Source: Macropodus opercularis (lineage: Eukaryota > Chordata > Actinopteri > Anabantiformes > Osphronemidae). Taken from it: a DNA stretch of 64,000 nucleotides. The notes beneath the pieces are model-generated. The model was not told the DNA's origin, did not search any database, and saw nothing but the letters and a program-made list of their open reading frames with translations. The stretch is from positions 15,645,001 to 15,709,000 of the forward strand of contig CM061106.1 in assembly GCA_030770545.1 (NCBI GenBank). Direction: 5' to 3'. The first letter of the stretch is position 1. Each line of letters opens with the position of its first letter. The position numbers and the translations under genes were made by a program. Shown here one piece after another: positions 11,547 to 21,937 of the stretch.

Positions 11547-11815
11547 TCTTTCCCCCACTTATTCATCATACGTGGACCTCACAGCCTCAGCAGAGACACA
11601 GAAGAAACTCTTCCTCACTACAGGGACGTCAAAGGTGATTCCACCGTTTCTGGCACAGTTCAGTCACATTAAACAGAAGACTTTTATTTTGACGACTTCT
11701 GCTTTGTTTAGCTGAGTGGTCGGTTTAATGCCCAGGTCAAACACTACCTCTACAGGAAATGCGAAGAAGAGAGGTGGGAACAGGTTGAGCAGCAGAACTC
11801 TTCCATCTGTAGCAG
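11547..11815 (+). other. Two splice-flanked blocks, possible exons
   Basis: Block 1 (11547–11634) follows TTTTTCCAG and ends AAAG/GTGATT. Block 2 (11712–11815) follows TTTGTTTAG and ends AGCAG/GTCTTC, and is open in one frame containing FNAQVKHYLYRKCEEERW. I do not recognise the protein. They lie about 1.3 kb upstream of the dynein exons on the same strand and could be earlier exons of that decayed gene, but nothing proves it. Confidence 0.25.
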
Positions 11816-12080
11816 GTCTTCAGGACCTAGATCCTCTCAACACACACCTGCTTTTGATTTGCTGTAGTGTTTTTGTCTGGGCAGCGATTCTGAGGTGGAA
11901 TCAGGCTCATTTTGGAGAAACGCGTGTAGACTCTGTTTAGGACAGGTTCAGGTGTTAAATCCTCATCTTTACTAACATACAGCAGCTCAGAACCTCAACC
12001 TTGATGGAAGCTGTCAGAAAATGTGAACTTTATAGGAGATAATGCAGAACTGAACCTGTTTGTTCACTGTGTTTACAGGT

Positions 12081-12504
12081 GCTTCCCCTGGACTCTCACC
12101 AACTTCACCTGATTACAGATTGTTTGCATCTGGACCAGGTTCACAGTTAGACTCCTCTTAAGCTCCGTTTACCGACACGTTGTCCATGTTGGTTCATGCT
12201 CTCGCTCATGGAGCCTGGAACTATCTAGAACTCTGGACACTCTCACTGACTGTGCTGGATCCCCTTGGATCTCAGCCCCCGGGGTGAGTTCCGGACGGTG
12301 CTAAAATTAGTCTCTTTATTAAAGTGAGAACGGGCCTGCAAAAGCAAAGACGCCGGACCAGGTAAACAAAAACAGAGAACCAGAAAACACTCTGTAGTCC
12401 ACTGACGTGTTGGTAAACGGAGCTTAAGAAGAGTCTAAGCGTGAACCAGGTCCAGGTGCAAACAATCTGTAATCAGGTGAAGTTGGTGAGAGTCCAGGGG
12501 AAGC
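12081..12504. repeat. Large inverted repeat (arms 12081–12183 and 12403–12504)
   Basis: The left arm runs from GCTTCCCCTGGACTCTCACC to GTTTACCGACACGT. The right arm is its reverse complement, from ACGTGTTGGTAAACGG to GTCCAGGGGAAGC, with a few mismatches. The ~220-bp spacer is not repeated. The form fits a fold-back or MITE-like element, but no standard terminal motif or target duplication is obvious. Confidence 0.85.
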
Positions 12505-13101
12505 AGATCCGGAAATGGCCTTCAGAATAAGGCTCATTCCCGGAAGTCAGGTTGCCGATCGTGACACTCAGGTCTCAGCAGGTACAAACCACCATCTGCC
12601 CTGTGTGACCTCTGTCACCCACTACCTGAGCCATCAGACATGTTAGAAGCAAAAAGAGAAAACTCACATACAATGAGAAGCAAAACTAATATATAAATAT
12701 TATGAGAATATAAATTAATATATTTATGTAGTTGTTAACCCAGCCAACGTTAAAATGCCCCCATGATGTGGAAGCTGATGGTTTGGTCCAATAGGCTACT
12801 TCCTGTATTTAGCAGCTTTGCTTTCTTGGCCTCACTAGAATCATGTGTGACAGGTGCAGAGGTTCACTCACTGCCAGATAAACCGATTTAATATGAAACT
12901 GCATTTGTTCCTAATCAGAAAACAAAGACACAGTGAACTAACTATGAGATGACCTGCTGCATGTTATCAGGTGAGGCCTCACACCTGCACCAGGGCAGGA
13001 GTGAATTCAGATCATGTGAGTTTGTCAGACTAGTTTGTCTCTGCTGCATTTGCCTGTGAGCTGACAGAGCTTTGTTAGCTCTGCCTTTATTCTCTGTCCA
13101 G
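12505..13101. other. No gene recognised
   Basis: Mostly AT-rich intergenic or intronic sequence before the first dynein-like exon. No motif found. Confidence 0.45.
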
Positions 13102-14300
13102 ACGTGGGGTCCTCCACAGGAGTCCGTACGTCCAGTTCTTCCTGTCCTCAGTGGACCAGCTCATCAGTCATCTGAGCCAACATGGAGGGAAAGTTGCAGC
13201 TGCAGCAGGTGGACCTCCCTGAAGTCATCAGTCAGCTGAGCTACACCTCTGCAGGTAGAACGGACAACCACACTGTCCCAGGATCAGTTGCTGCAGCATT
13301 TAGTTTAAGTCTAGTTGCATGTTGGAGAACCCTGTCGATGTTTGGTTTACATCTTGAGATGGACTCAGGCTTACGCTTACAGCCTTGTCACTGGATGATC
13401 CCACTCTGACCATCCATAGCTGGTGAATTCCTTTTTGCTGTGATCTCAGCTAATCACACTCAGCTGGTGGAGCATCTGGTGTCAGTGCAGACCAATCAGA
13501 TCAAGCATGTGCTGATGGAGAGCGAGCAGATGAGGAAGAAGGCCGATAATGTTGGACCATCAGTGGAGTTGAAGTGATGCACGATCACCTTCAGCAGGTA
13601 GACCCTCACAATGAGGGTGACAGAGACGTCACTGTTGTAAGTATCTCTACACCCTGGACAAGTTCTTCAGACCGCTGGAGAAATGCCCCTTTTTAAAATA
13701 CAGAGTTTTAAAATGTCTCTGGACTCAAACCAGTGACAAAACCTGTTGCTTCTAATCTAACAGAACAGTCAGAATCCACCGTGAGTCCTTGGAGCTGGTT
13801 TTAGGTGAACGGAGGCTGTTGGTGACTCTCTGCCCTTCCCTCCTCTGTGACAGACCAGCATGATGGAGCACGTTCCTGCCCTGATGAGCAGCATCAGGAT
13901 GATCCACACCGTCTCTCAGTACTACAACACCTCAGGCAGGATGACCTCGCTGCTGCTCAAGGTCACCAACCAGATGATCAGCACCTGCAGGACCTACCTG
14001 TAGCAGGGCGTGGCCTGGATCTGGGACCACAGCAGGTACAGAGAACTCAGATGTGTCTGGACTGAGTGAAGCAGAGGAGACAGAAGAATAGAATAGAACA
14101 GAATGAGACCTTTTAACTGACAGCGTGTCTTTAAGGCCAGTGCTGCTGTCGTCTGATCGTGGACCAGAGGAGCTTCCAGACGGTCAGAGACGAGCTGAGA
14201 GATCCCTGAAGACACAGCTTGACTTCAGGTGGACACTGAGCACCAGCTCCTGGAAATCAGCTTTGTCCTCCCTGTCTTCAGTGAGAACTACATCTTCAGT
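13102..14300 (+). pseudogene. Axonemal dynein heavy chain N-terminal (DHC_N1) pseudogene
   Basis: Four successive blocks with splice-type borders encode pieces of the dynein heavy chain tail, which forms the base of ciliary dynein arms. Exon 1 (13102–13254): a frame with VQFFLSSVDQLISHLS, then after a frameshift EGKLQLQQVDLPEVISQLSY. Exon 2 (13450–13597): VEHLVSVQ and VLMESEQMRKKADNVGPS, then an in-frame TGA at 13575. Exon 3 (13854–14035): IRMIHTVSQYYNTSGRMTSL and LLKVTNQMISTCRTYL, then an in-frame TAG at 14001, then WIWDHSR. Exon 4 (about 14135–14300): FQTVRDELRD and FSENYIF. Order and spacing match the DNAH5/DNAH8-type tail. Because introns are kept, this is a duplicated-gene remnant, not a retrocopy. 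AAA motor domains are absent. Confidence 0.75.
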
Positions 14301-14498
14301 CTGAGGACAGTTGGCCAGAGACCACACATTTATCCTCCCACTTCCCTTCACTCCTGTAAAGAACAGACTCGTTATGTGAACTAAGGACATAGGGCAGTGA
14401 GTAGGTGTGAACTCTCAACTCTTGTGACTCCTCCAACCATCAGTCATGATGTGCTGAGTGTGCAGTTCCCCACAGTGAACAGTCTCTCCATGTTGCAG

Positions 14499-14900
14499 GT
14501 GTGAACACCAGGGCCAACTATGAGCAAGACATGACCACCGAAGCTCGATGTGACAGGAAATCCAGACTGGTCTGCTCTGAACTCAGACGCTACATCAGCA
14601 ACGACTTCAAGGTCGAGGTGTGACTGACTATTGGTGACGCATCCACAACACAGACTACAAGTCAAGCCCTTTGTTACTGAAGCATCTTTGTGTCCCCTCA
14701 CAACACTACGAAACTAGTCTAAGCGAGTTTTAGAGTTGTGCTGCATGTTTATAACGTTATTCTTCCTCTTTAGGTGAATGTGATCCACACAACCAACCCT
14801 GTGGAGCAAACGATGCCATGGTGCCAAACTTCATTAACCCGGTTCACTATGCGTCTGTGGATCTGTCTGGACTCAACCATGACAACGGTCACCAGGCCTC
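14499..14900 (+). other. Two possible exon-like blocks, unidentified
   Basis: After CATGTTGCAG, one frame reads VNTRANYEQDMTTEARC and later LVCSELRRYISNDFKVEV before a weak donor at 14618. After the pyrimidine-rich CTTCCTCTTTAG, a second block near 14774 contains NDAMVPNFINPVHYASVDL in one frame. I do not recognise either. They may belong to the same decayed locus as the dynein exons, or to another gene. Confidence 0.25.
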
Positions 14901-17004
14901 AGGTACTGAAAGCGTGAGCCGCACATGTAGAATGCTGGGAAATGGAGAAATAAATATTTATATAGTAATATTATGATGTTTATTAATAGGACTAATGAAG
15001 ACGAGGAGGGCGGGAGCCTGAAGAGCAGCAGGGGGCCAGCAGACAGCAGCAGCTGGAGTGGGATGACTCCACCCTCACTGACTGAAACACTCACCAACAT
15101 ACGCTCATCACCAGCTCAGATCCTCATACTCACTGCTTCACACAGGTTTTCCTGTTGTTATCTTAGTGGTGCTACTCAGCGTAGTGAGCTCATCACCAGG
15201 TTGTTGGTTTGTACTGTTTAGTTTGTATTCGTTATACTTTGCTTTGATCTGAGTGAGGAAGACAACCCTGCACTTTGTTTTCTCTCACACATGAGGCTTC
15301 AGGTGGAGAATATTTTTTTTCCTGTGAATATTCTTGCTCAGTGCTTTTAGATTGTTTGGCGCTAAGCTCACATGTAGCTTTAAGTTTTCCTGGCTTGTAG
15401 TCTACTGTACAACAAGATGCCTCCAGTAAATGGATGCATTAATTTTTATCTTCTTTTCCTGCATGAGAATATTTGAGAAGTCATATGTGTAGAGAACAAT
15501 TAGTTTGAACAGATTTTCTAAATCTAAACAAACCCATGTAATTAGTCAGTGTGTTGGTGGAGCCGTACTCAACAGGGTCCACTCTCTAAAATGACTCAGT
15601 ACGTGATGTAGAACATTTGTGTCACGGAGGCTCTAGCACGTTGCTGCATTTCTGCTAAAGCTGCTCCATCCTGCTTGTAGAAAAATGTCTGCTTCATGCT
15701 GAGAAACCTGCTCAGTGGAGGTTTCATGACAGAGAGGCGTCCATTTAGTTGTTCATGTCTTATTTGAAGCTTTGCTTTAGAGGCTTGTGGTGGAAATGTA
15801 GTGACCAGTGTCTCCTCCTTGCTGACTTGGACTTGGACTGAACGGAGGCCAGGTCTGAGCTGGATGAGATGGGAGCAGCTTTTACTGATCATAGTGCAAA
15901 TAGCAGGACTAACAAAATGCATCTGTGCTATTTTATTTGTGGCTTTTATTAGTTTCATGTTAGTTTTGTTAGAGCTGGTGATTGGTTGTTCTTTCAGTTT
16001 ATTGTAACTATAGTTCATCACTGGTTTTATTATTAGTGATTAATGTTTTACATAGACGTCATGTGTCCATGTCGATGTGTAGAGGAGGAGCAGGTTGACA
16101 CTCGATCTGTAAAAAACAGAATATAATTAATAGGAAAAAATGACAAATTGCATCCATGAAAGAAATAAATACATACATTTTGAAGGTTTCTTATCCAGTT
16201 GTCCAGGCCCGCAGCGTAATTAGCATGTATCGCTAATACTACAAATCCCAGAATGCTCTGTTGGCATTTTGGCATAAATCGCGACAGGACCTATTAATAC
16301 CCTCTCCTCTGTTGACCGTAGTCCTAGAGACCATATGCTAAACTGGCACCGTGCTACCCTCCCAAAATGGCTAAAAGAAGCCTTCACAGTATTGTTTCTT
16401 AATCTTTATCACTGTGAACGCTGTGAAGCAAATTTTAACACTTGTCTACTTGCTCACTGTTTACCGGAAGCGACCGCTTCTGTGCCATTAAACGCCTCAT
16501 TTTTTGTGTCTGACTCGCGGAGCAGAAGAGATAGATTGAGCGTTTTGAACTCGCTTAGAATTCAACAATTTTTGGTTTTTGGACATGAAACTCACACAAG
16601 TTGCAGATTAAAGTATCGGCTTTCGGGTGGTTTTTGTGATTCGTGTTATGGTTTTGCTGCAACGAGCCCGTTTAACGGGCTTCGTTTTCATTGGCGAATT
16701 GCTACAGCAGTCAGCTTGTCACAGACATCATGTGTGAGTGGCACACAATAATAATTTCAGGTGGCCTTGTGGTTAGTCTGCTACGTGCTACTGCGAGTGA
16801 CATGAATTTTTAAAAGTGATGTTTATTGTCATCACATTGAATCGGATGTTCTGCTTGTTGTAACAATGCTTTTAAAACTTCAGCAATGTCAGGAAAGTTT
16901 TTAAAATTCTATCAACATGTTTTAGGCGTTTTCTATACTTTTACGGTTTGGATCCACTCAACTGTGTTTTCTTTAATTATAAATACCTATTTAATATTAT
17001 GTCA
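14901..17004. other. No gene recognised
   Basis: Open frames of 138–141 codons at 15596–16021 (minus) and 16335–16751 (plus) have no motif, no splice support and unusual composition. A compact 10-bp-stem GC hairpin (CGAGCCCG...CGGGCTTCG) sits at 16663–16684 in otherwise plain sequence. Confidence 0.4.
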
Positions 17005-17408
17005 TTATGCTTTATTTTGAAATTTAAGACTTAACTTGTTCTGAACATGTTTAGCTCTTTTTTTAACCACTTGTATTTTTCTTATACTACCTTTTAAGAA
17101 CTTTTTAAACTCTCCAGCTACCGTCAACGGTTCTTGGGGAATAAATTCAGCATTACAGCATTCACAGAGTATTTTATTATGGAAATAGTCCAGTTTAGTA
17201 TTAAGCTGTGCTTGTTCCATATCCACTTTTTAAGCTAAACATGTTTGGGTCCATAAGAAAAGGTTCATTGTTATATCTGGAGGAAGTTTTTTCCAGTAAA
17301 TATCAATGTTGGCCCACGACTTTGTTCCAGTTTTGAATTTTGGCCCACTGTGTATTTGAATTCGACGCCCCTGATCTACAGGTTTATATTGTTACTTATA
17401 TTGATTAC

Positions 17409-18430
17409 TTACGTGAGTTGTCAGTTTTGTGGCCATTTCGAGTCGCATTAGGTCAATGGACTCTTTATTGACTTCAAAGTCAATATTCTCGCCTAACAAC
17501 AGTTTTTTCTGAAATCTAAAATAAATTTCAAAAGTTGTTTCACTGATATTCCAATTGTTCATGCACCATATAGTTGAGGGTATTGTCTTACTTTGCACAC
17601 AAATACTCCACAGGATGTCGAGTCCTGCTGACAGGTATTGGGAGATGGTCTCACATGTCCATGTTTTTATAAATTTTTTTTATAAAGGCCCCACAACATG
17701 AAAAAGCTACTTACAATTCATGCCTCTCAAATGTCGTATCAGTAGTTTTCAACACATACAGATGAACTAGTCTGACCTGGTTTTGCCACTGTTTCAGTTG
17801 ATCCATTGTGGCTCCAACAAATAAACTCCGGCCTTTGCTTGTATATATGGCCTTAAATACGTTAGATGTGTAAATGTCAAAGTCTGTAGATTTATTTGCC
17901 TACATTGCATGTAAGTACTCTACTTACCACAGTCCAATGTCTGTCTTTGCAAACTGCACCAATTAAGACTTCCCACTTAGATGCATCAAGCTGCTAGTCA
18001 ATATTTTAATTTAGCACAGTTTAATATCTGTAAGAACAACCTAAATAATAAATAATAAGATCCTCACCTTTCTCATCTCCCTCGATGTTTCATTCCAAAT
18101 GGCTCTCATCTGAAAGCTGTCAAGCACCTTTTACTTTGGTGACAGGTACCATTTTGGCCACCACCATAGGTAGGCATTCACAATCTAGAAAACAAACACA
18201 TTAAGAAAGTTAGCAAAGGCAGATTGAATGAATAAACCAAATGTACCTCACTCTCCAATTCTGTCTGGTGCCAAGATCATATAGGGGCCCATCTTAGCCC
18301 ACAAGACCTCCCCTGTGAGCGATGTCCACAGATTCTTTACCACTGAAAATTCAAGGTATTTGCAAAAACATATCTTCTTAAGTAAAGAACAGTTCATGTA
18401 AGAGTAATTAAACATGGATCCCATTACCAT
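17409..18430 (-). pseudogene. Ulp1/SENP-like (C48) cysteine protease pseudogene
   Basis: Minus-strand blocks with splice borders follow the order of a Ulp1 domain, a family that cleaves SUMO-like modifiers. Block a (to 18247): LTGEVLWAKMGPY, then one frame away ELESE at a GAG/GTACAT donor. Block b (18068–18184, after TTTGTTTTCTAG): IVNAYL, a stop, then LDSFQMRAIW, ending AAG/GTGAGG. Block c (17715–17883): SNVFKAIYTSKGRSLFVGAT, ending at a GTAAGT donor. Block d (near 17593–17660): WTCETISQ, then after a one-base shift CQQDSTSCGVFVCK with the nucleophile Cys, ending at GTAAGA. Block e (17409–17540): LLLGENIDFEVNKESIDLMR. At least three frameshifts or stops break it. The catalytic His strand was not located. 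The gene is close to the SGNH block on the same strand. Confidence 0.75.
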
Positions 18431-18554
18431 GGATAGTTCCAGTTTTGTCAGTATCAGATGTGTATGTAGGTGAGCATATCTTTAGGATCTTGTATGGGCC
18501 CAGCATGTCCGTCTCCATTTTCCCACCCTTACGCTGCTCTTCTCTTCTCTTATG

Positions 18555-18577
18555 TTTTTTTTTTTTTTTTTTTTTTT
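18555..18577. repeat. Poly(T) tract
   Basis: An uninterrupted run of about 23 T residues followed by AGG. On the minus strand it is poly(A), and it falls between the SGNH and Ulp1 blocks. It may be a retroelement tail, but no element body is recognised next to it. Confidence 0.6.
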
Positions 18578-18819
18578 AGGAAATTATGGCCTATTTTGAA
18601 GTTGTCTTCTGAGCCCGTTTCCTTTTTAATATTCTGGTCTGTGTTTTTTGCAAATTTTTTTTTTTTACGTTTGGACTCCTGGGAAAGGAGTCCTTCAAAA
18701 ATGGGGTTAGGGTTAGATGATCTTAATGCGTCTGTGGTAGGAGTGCAGGTCTCGACGGAGCTCAGTCAGGTCGGTGTGTGTGTGCTGTGGAATAAACGTA
18801 AGGCCCCTCTCCAGCAGGC

Positions 18820-19497
18820 TCATCTGTGCTGTGGTGGGAGAGAAGAGTTTGGAGAGGATGAGGACATTTGAGACAGAATTCCCGGAACCGTCCCTCTGGT
18901 TCTGAACCGGTCCTGTGGGATTCTGGGCAATGAAAGTAAGTAATTTGTGATATACTTGTTAATTTCAACTAAGTTCTGTTTCTGTACCGGTGTGAGAGCG
19001 GATGAATAGTTAATGAGAGGGAAGAAAATGCTGGCGTTAGGAAATGTAATGTTGGCTGCCCTGTGAAGTGCCCTTAACTGTTTTATTGATGTTTTTTGAG
19101 GGTGCTGGTCCCTGTTATTGAGTCCCACTGAGAAGACCACAATGTTGACAGAGGGATGTGGTGGAGTTCTCTGGACCACTTTCCAAAAGTGGTAGAAATT
19201 GGCCCCGGGATAACTGTCCACTTGAATGTCTGGGCATGTGAAGTCTAGGAGTCTACTCAGGTTGGAGTCCCCCAGTATCAGTACTGGTTTTTTACCTTTA
19301 ATGTGCCAGTCCTCCAGTTTACGTGAAGGTCTGGCTTTATGGGTTGTGGGAAAAAATAACTGTATTTGATTGTGGTGTCCCTCACTATCAGACGTGTGGT
19401 CATCCCCCTCCTCCTCCTCATCATCATCGCCCTGACCTGCGTCATCCTGCCCTGAGGAGACCTTGCTTGCCAACGTTTCCACCAATTCAGTTGTCAC
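18820..19497 (-). CDS. SGNH-hydrolase-like exon, incomplete
   Basis: A minus-strand exon beginning after TTTTCCTGTTGCAG at 19497 stays open for about 225 codons. It starts with VTTELVETLASKVSSG, then an Asp/Glu-rich stretch of about 25 residues, then a basic linker. Next come the SGNH signatures: block I KKPVLILGDSNLSRLLDF (catalytic Ser in GDSN), a block II Gly in DSYPGANFYHFW, and block III VFSVGLNNRDQ. These domains are esterase-like (GDSL/PC-esterase relatives). The last block, DxxH, is not visible in this frame; after IPQDRFRTRG the sequence drifts to a frame reading RDGSGNSV, so the C-terminus is probably frameshifted or lies in another exon. Proteins of this type with the GLNNRDQ motif are frequent in fish genomes, often in repeated loci. 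Function here is unknown. Confidence 0.65.
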   Translation of the reverse strand: MTTELVETLASKVSSGQDDAGQGDDDEEEEGDDHTSDSEGHHNQIQLFFPTTHKARPSRKLEDWHIKGKKPVLILGDSNLSRLLDFTCPDIQVDSYPGANFYHFWKVVQRTPPHPSVNIVVFSVGLNNRDQHPQKTSIKQLRALHRAANITFPNASIFFPLINYSSALTPVQKQNLVEINKYITNYLLSLPRIPQDRFRTRGTVPGILSQMSSSSPNSSLPPQHR

Positions 19498-19605
19498 CTG
19501 CAACAGGAAAACACATGTTGAAACTCTATCTTATTGTTAGACCAGTATTACTAAACGCTTCTGAAATTGAGCCTCTTACCTCATAGTGTTCTGTTTCAAC
19601 CAAAG

Positions 19606-19790
19606 TTTCAACCAAATACGGAGATTAATACTTACCCCCATGAACCGATGAACCGATTCATAGTCACTAGGACGACAAACAGAACCAGAAGATAGAACTC
19701 ATGCTTCGGTGGGAGAACAGCTCATTATCCCAGAGCTGACGATTCGTTAAACGTATTTTATCTTTCTTCTCTTGAAACCTTTGATTGTCT
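19606..19790 (-). repeat. Duplicated 185-bp exon-containing segment, copy 1
   Basis: This segment is almost identical to 22812–22996 in the same orientation. On the minus strand each copy starts right after an AG (AAG here, CAG in copy 2), reads RFQEKKDKIRLTNRQLW in one frame, meets a stop, and has a GGGG/GTAAGT donor about 28 bp before its end. Protein identity is unknown. Its position between the integrase-type and SGNH exons suggests it is an exon of that assembly. Confidence 0.8.
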
Positions 19791-19879
19791 TGAAATGTTC
19801 ACATACACACTTTAGTATTTCAAACCTTAGGTACATTTTGGTTAGAAGCTTTAACTGGCAGATTGTGCTTTTTCCTTTA

Positions 19880-20412
19880 GACAGGCTCGCTTGCCTTGAC
19901 AATCTGGACAGTGGGCAACATAAAACAGAAAACCATTGCCACCATGTGCTGACACACGTTGGCTGTGAGACTGTAAATTCAAGTTTTGTTTTGAACTTAC
20001 CCATTTGCGAATGTCTGCTTCCATCCTGGCCAGTAGTAACGTTGAATCACTGCATTTTGTGTTTTATCAACAGCACAATGTTCACTAATTGCACTGCAGT
20101 GAAATTCCTGAAAGATCGAATTAGCCTCCTGCTGCTGTTTGAACAACCTTTGCATGGTTCCATTTAGTCTTTTCTCCTTCCACATATGTAATGAAAACAC
20201 CATCTGAACAGAAAGTAGATCAACTGAATATGTTGTTGCACAAGAACAGATTGTGATATGATTATTTGTGCCTTCCAGCATTAACATTTACCCAGTAAGA
20301 CAAAATTGGAAGCTCGTCTCTTGATGACATAACGTTCGTGCTTTGTCAAGCCCTCAGGAAACCGATTGTGCTCTAGGAAATCTAGGATTTCTGTTACAAG
20401 TTTAGCTTCCAT
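19880..20412 (-). pseudogene. H2C2 integrase zinc-binding domain, decayed exons
   Basis: The first exon starts ATG at 20412 (MEAKLVTEILDFLEHNRFPE) and reads on to YVIKRRASNFVLL, ending at a G/GTAAAT donor at 20291. The next exon (20203–20001) joins in phase to give LLDGVFITYVEGEK. After a frameshift it continues EANSIFQEFHCSAISEHCAV and DKTQNAVIQRYYWPG, then after a one-base deletion MEADIRKW at a GTAAGT donor. A third block near 19915–19880 gives CPDCQGKRACLKEKAQS. This is the His-His-Cys-Cys zinc-binding N-domain of retrovirus/Gypsy-type integrases and of the related Ginger-type DNA transposases. The DDE catalytic core expected next is not found. Two frameshifts show decay. Confidence 0.8.
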
Positions 20413-20892
20413 TTTGACGTATGTGTATCACTCTATCTATGTTTATCTAGATCTATATATCTCTGTCTGTCTCAATCTTGTATACTCCTCTTCACAACCA
20501 CAATTTTTGCAACAACTGGAAAGCCTTCAATAGTTCTGTGGGGGATATTAGGCTGATGGGCCAACTGTGAAACAGGTGCAAAGGTGGTCTGAGTAATTTA
20601 GAGGAATGTACAGTGATGAGTGTCACCTGGTAGGAAGACTGGCAACTGTGGTCATTAACTGAATGTCTCTATTATATGAACTGAATGACAGAATGCTGGG
20701 AAATTGTGTTTTACTGTGGGGAAAGAGACTTGTTGTCCACAAGAGATTTAGAGATGTCACAACAACTAACCTTTAAAATGTATGTATATATTTCTGTCAT
20801 GGATGCAGTTTGTCTTTTGTTTCTATTAATTGTATTTAGTTTTTTACAGATTCAGGTGCTCAACCTGCTCCCGCTGTATCTTAACAGCCGCC

Positions 20893-20985
20893 CAGTGGCA
20901 GTGGCTCAGAGGTAGACCTGTTCCCCACCAATCATTAGTGGTTCAATTCCTGGCTTCCCGGGTTCGACCAGTCGTGAATAGCTGG
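20893..20985 (+). mobile_element. tRNA-derived SINE head
   Basis: An A-box-like GTGGCTCAGAGGTAGA and a B-box-like GTGGTTCAATTCCTGGC are spaced as in a tRNA gene. This matches the common fish SINE heads that begin with a tRNA-related region. The tRNA fold itself is degenerate and the tail past 20985 is not identified. Confidence 0.6.
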
Positions 20986-21398
20986 AACAGACTTTCAGCC
21001 AATCAAATTGCAGCATTTCTCTCTCTCTCCATGGTGCTGAACTGCTCCCTGAATCCCGGTTTGAATCCCAGTCAAGGCAAAGTTTGTGTAACATGATTAA
21101 AGATAATTGATGAGTTCTAATGTTTTACAAGCTTACTTGGTGTAAATTTACACAAAATGTAATTGTTTTACCTCTTTTATGATTAGTAGTAGTGTTTAAT
21201 GAGCAAACTTACACACAGGTACATAAAAGCAATACAATATTAATACAACATTACCATATTAAACATAAATGAGTATACTCGTGTCTCATTCTTCTTTCTT
21301 CACATGTTATAGAAAGTGGAGCCTGAAACTCTTTTGCAGGTCGTCTCCCTCTTCATGCCTTTTTCTTTATAAAATGATAAGACAAGGGAGTGAAATAA

Positions 21399-21937
21399 TG
21401 TAAATAGTTAAAGCTAAGATAGCAGGATGCAGGCAGATAACAGGACAAGCTGAATTAAAGTATAGTTTAAAGCACATCAAGTTAAGAGAGTAGTAGATGT
21501 AGCACCCAGTCACAGGTCATTAAACAGTATGTGGAGAACAGGATGTTAGGACAAGAGCAGACGAGTTGCATGTAAGTGAAACATCCCGAATAAGGGCGAT
21601 TGCGTGAATGTGTGTAGAAGGAGATGTGCTTAAATCCACAGAACATGGGGCCACACAGCAACTGTGACCAGCAAATAAGGGGCAGAGTCGACGTATAGCA
21701 TCCATGGAGACGAACAGCAAACCACGTCATCAGGATCCTGTTTCAGAACTGAAAGATGCTCTGTTTAGTATAAAAGTGTGGATCAAAGGACAGACAGTGT
21801 CAGTCAGACTTCATGTCCTGACTATATGCTGTATGGAATAGAGACAGACTGACCCAGGCCTGTATAATTATTATTCTTCAAGTATAAAATAAAAGTAAGA
21901 CTGAATTCATCAGCTGTTTCTCAGTATTAAACGAACA
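21399..21937 (+). mobile_element. LTR-like sequence, copy 1
   Basis: About 540 bp beginning TGTAAATAG and ending near ACGAACA. It carries the parts of an LTR in order: a TATA-like TAGTATAAAAGTGTGG near 21770, a transcribed part with GACAGTGTCAGTCAGACTTC, and a polyadenylation signal AATAAAAG near 21890. It is homologous in inverted orientation to 48919–49471. No internal gag/pol sequence adjoins it, so it looks like a solitary LTR of an endogenous retroelement. Its class is unknown and clean target duplications are not seen. Confidence 0.6.

Noticed and set aside
13182..13409. 75-codon ORF as an independent gene
   Set aside because: Only its first ~25 codons are dynein-like; it then reads through a donor site into an intron.
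15596..16021. 141-codon ORF (minus)
   Set aside because: No motif, no splice context, and the composition is not coding-like; treated as chance.
16335..16751. 138-codon ORF (plus)
   Set aside because: No family resemblance; it starts and ends in non-coding-like sequence with a GC hairpin in it.
17005..17226. 73-codon ORF (minus) downstream of the Ulp1 blocks
   Set aside because: Its position suggests it could be a further exon, but I find no splice site or family motif.
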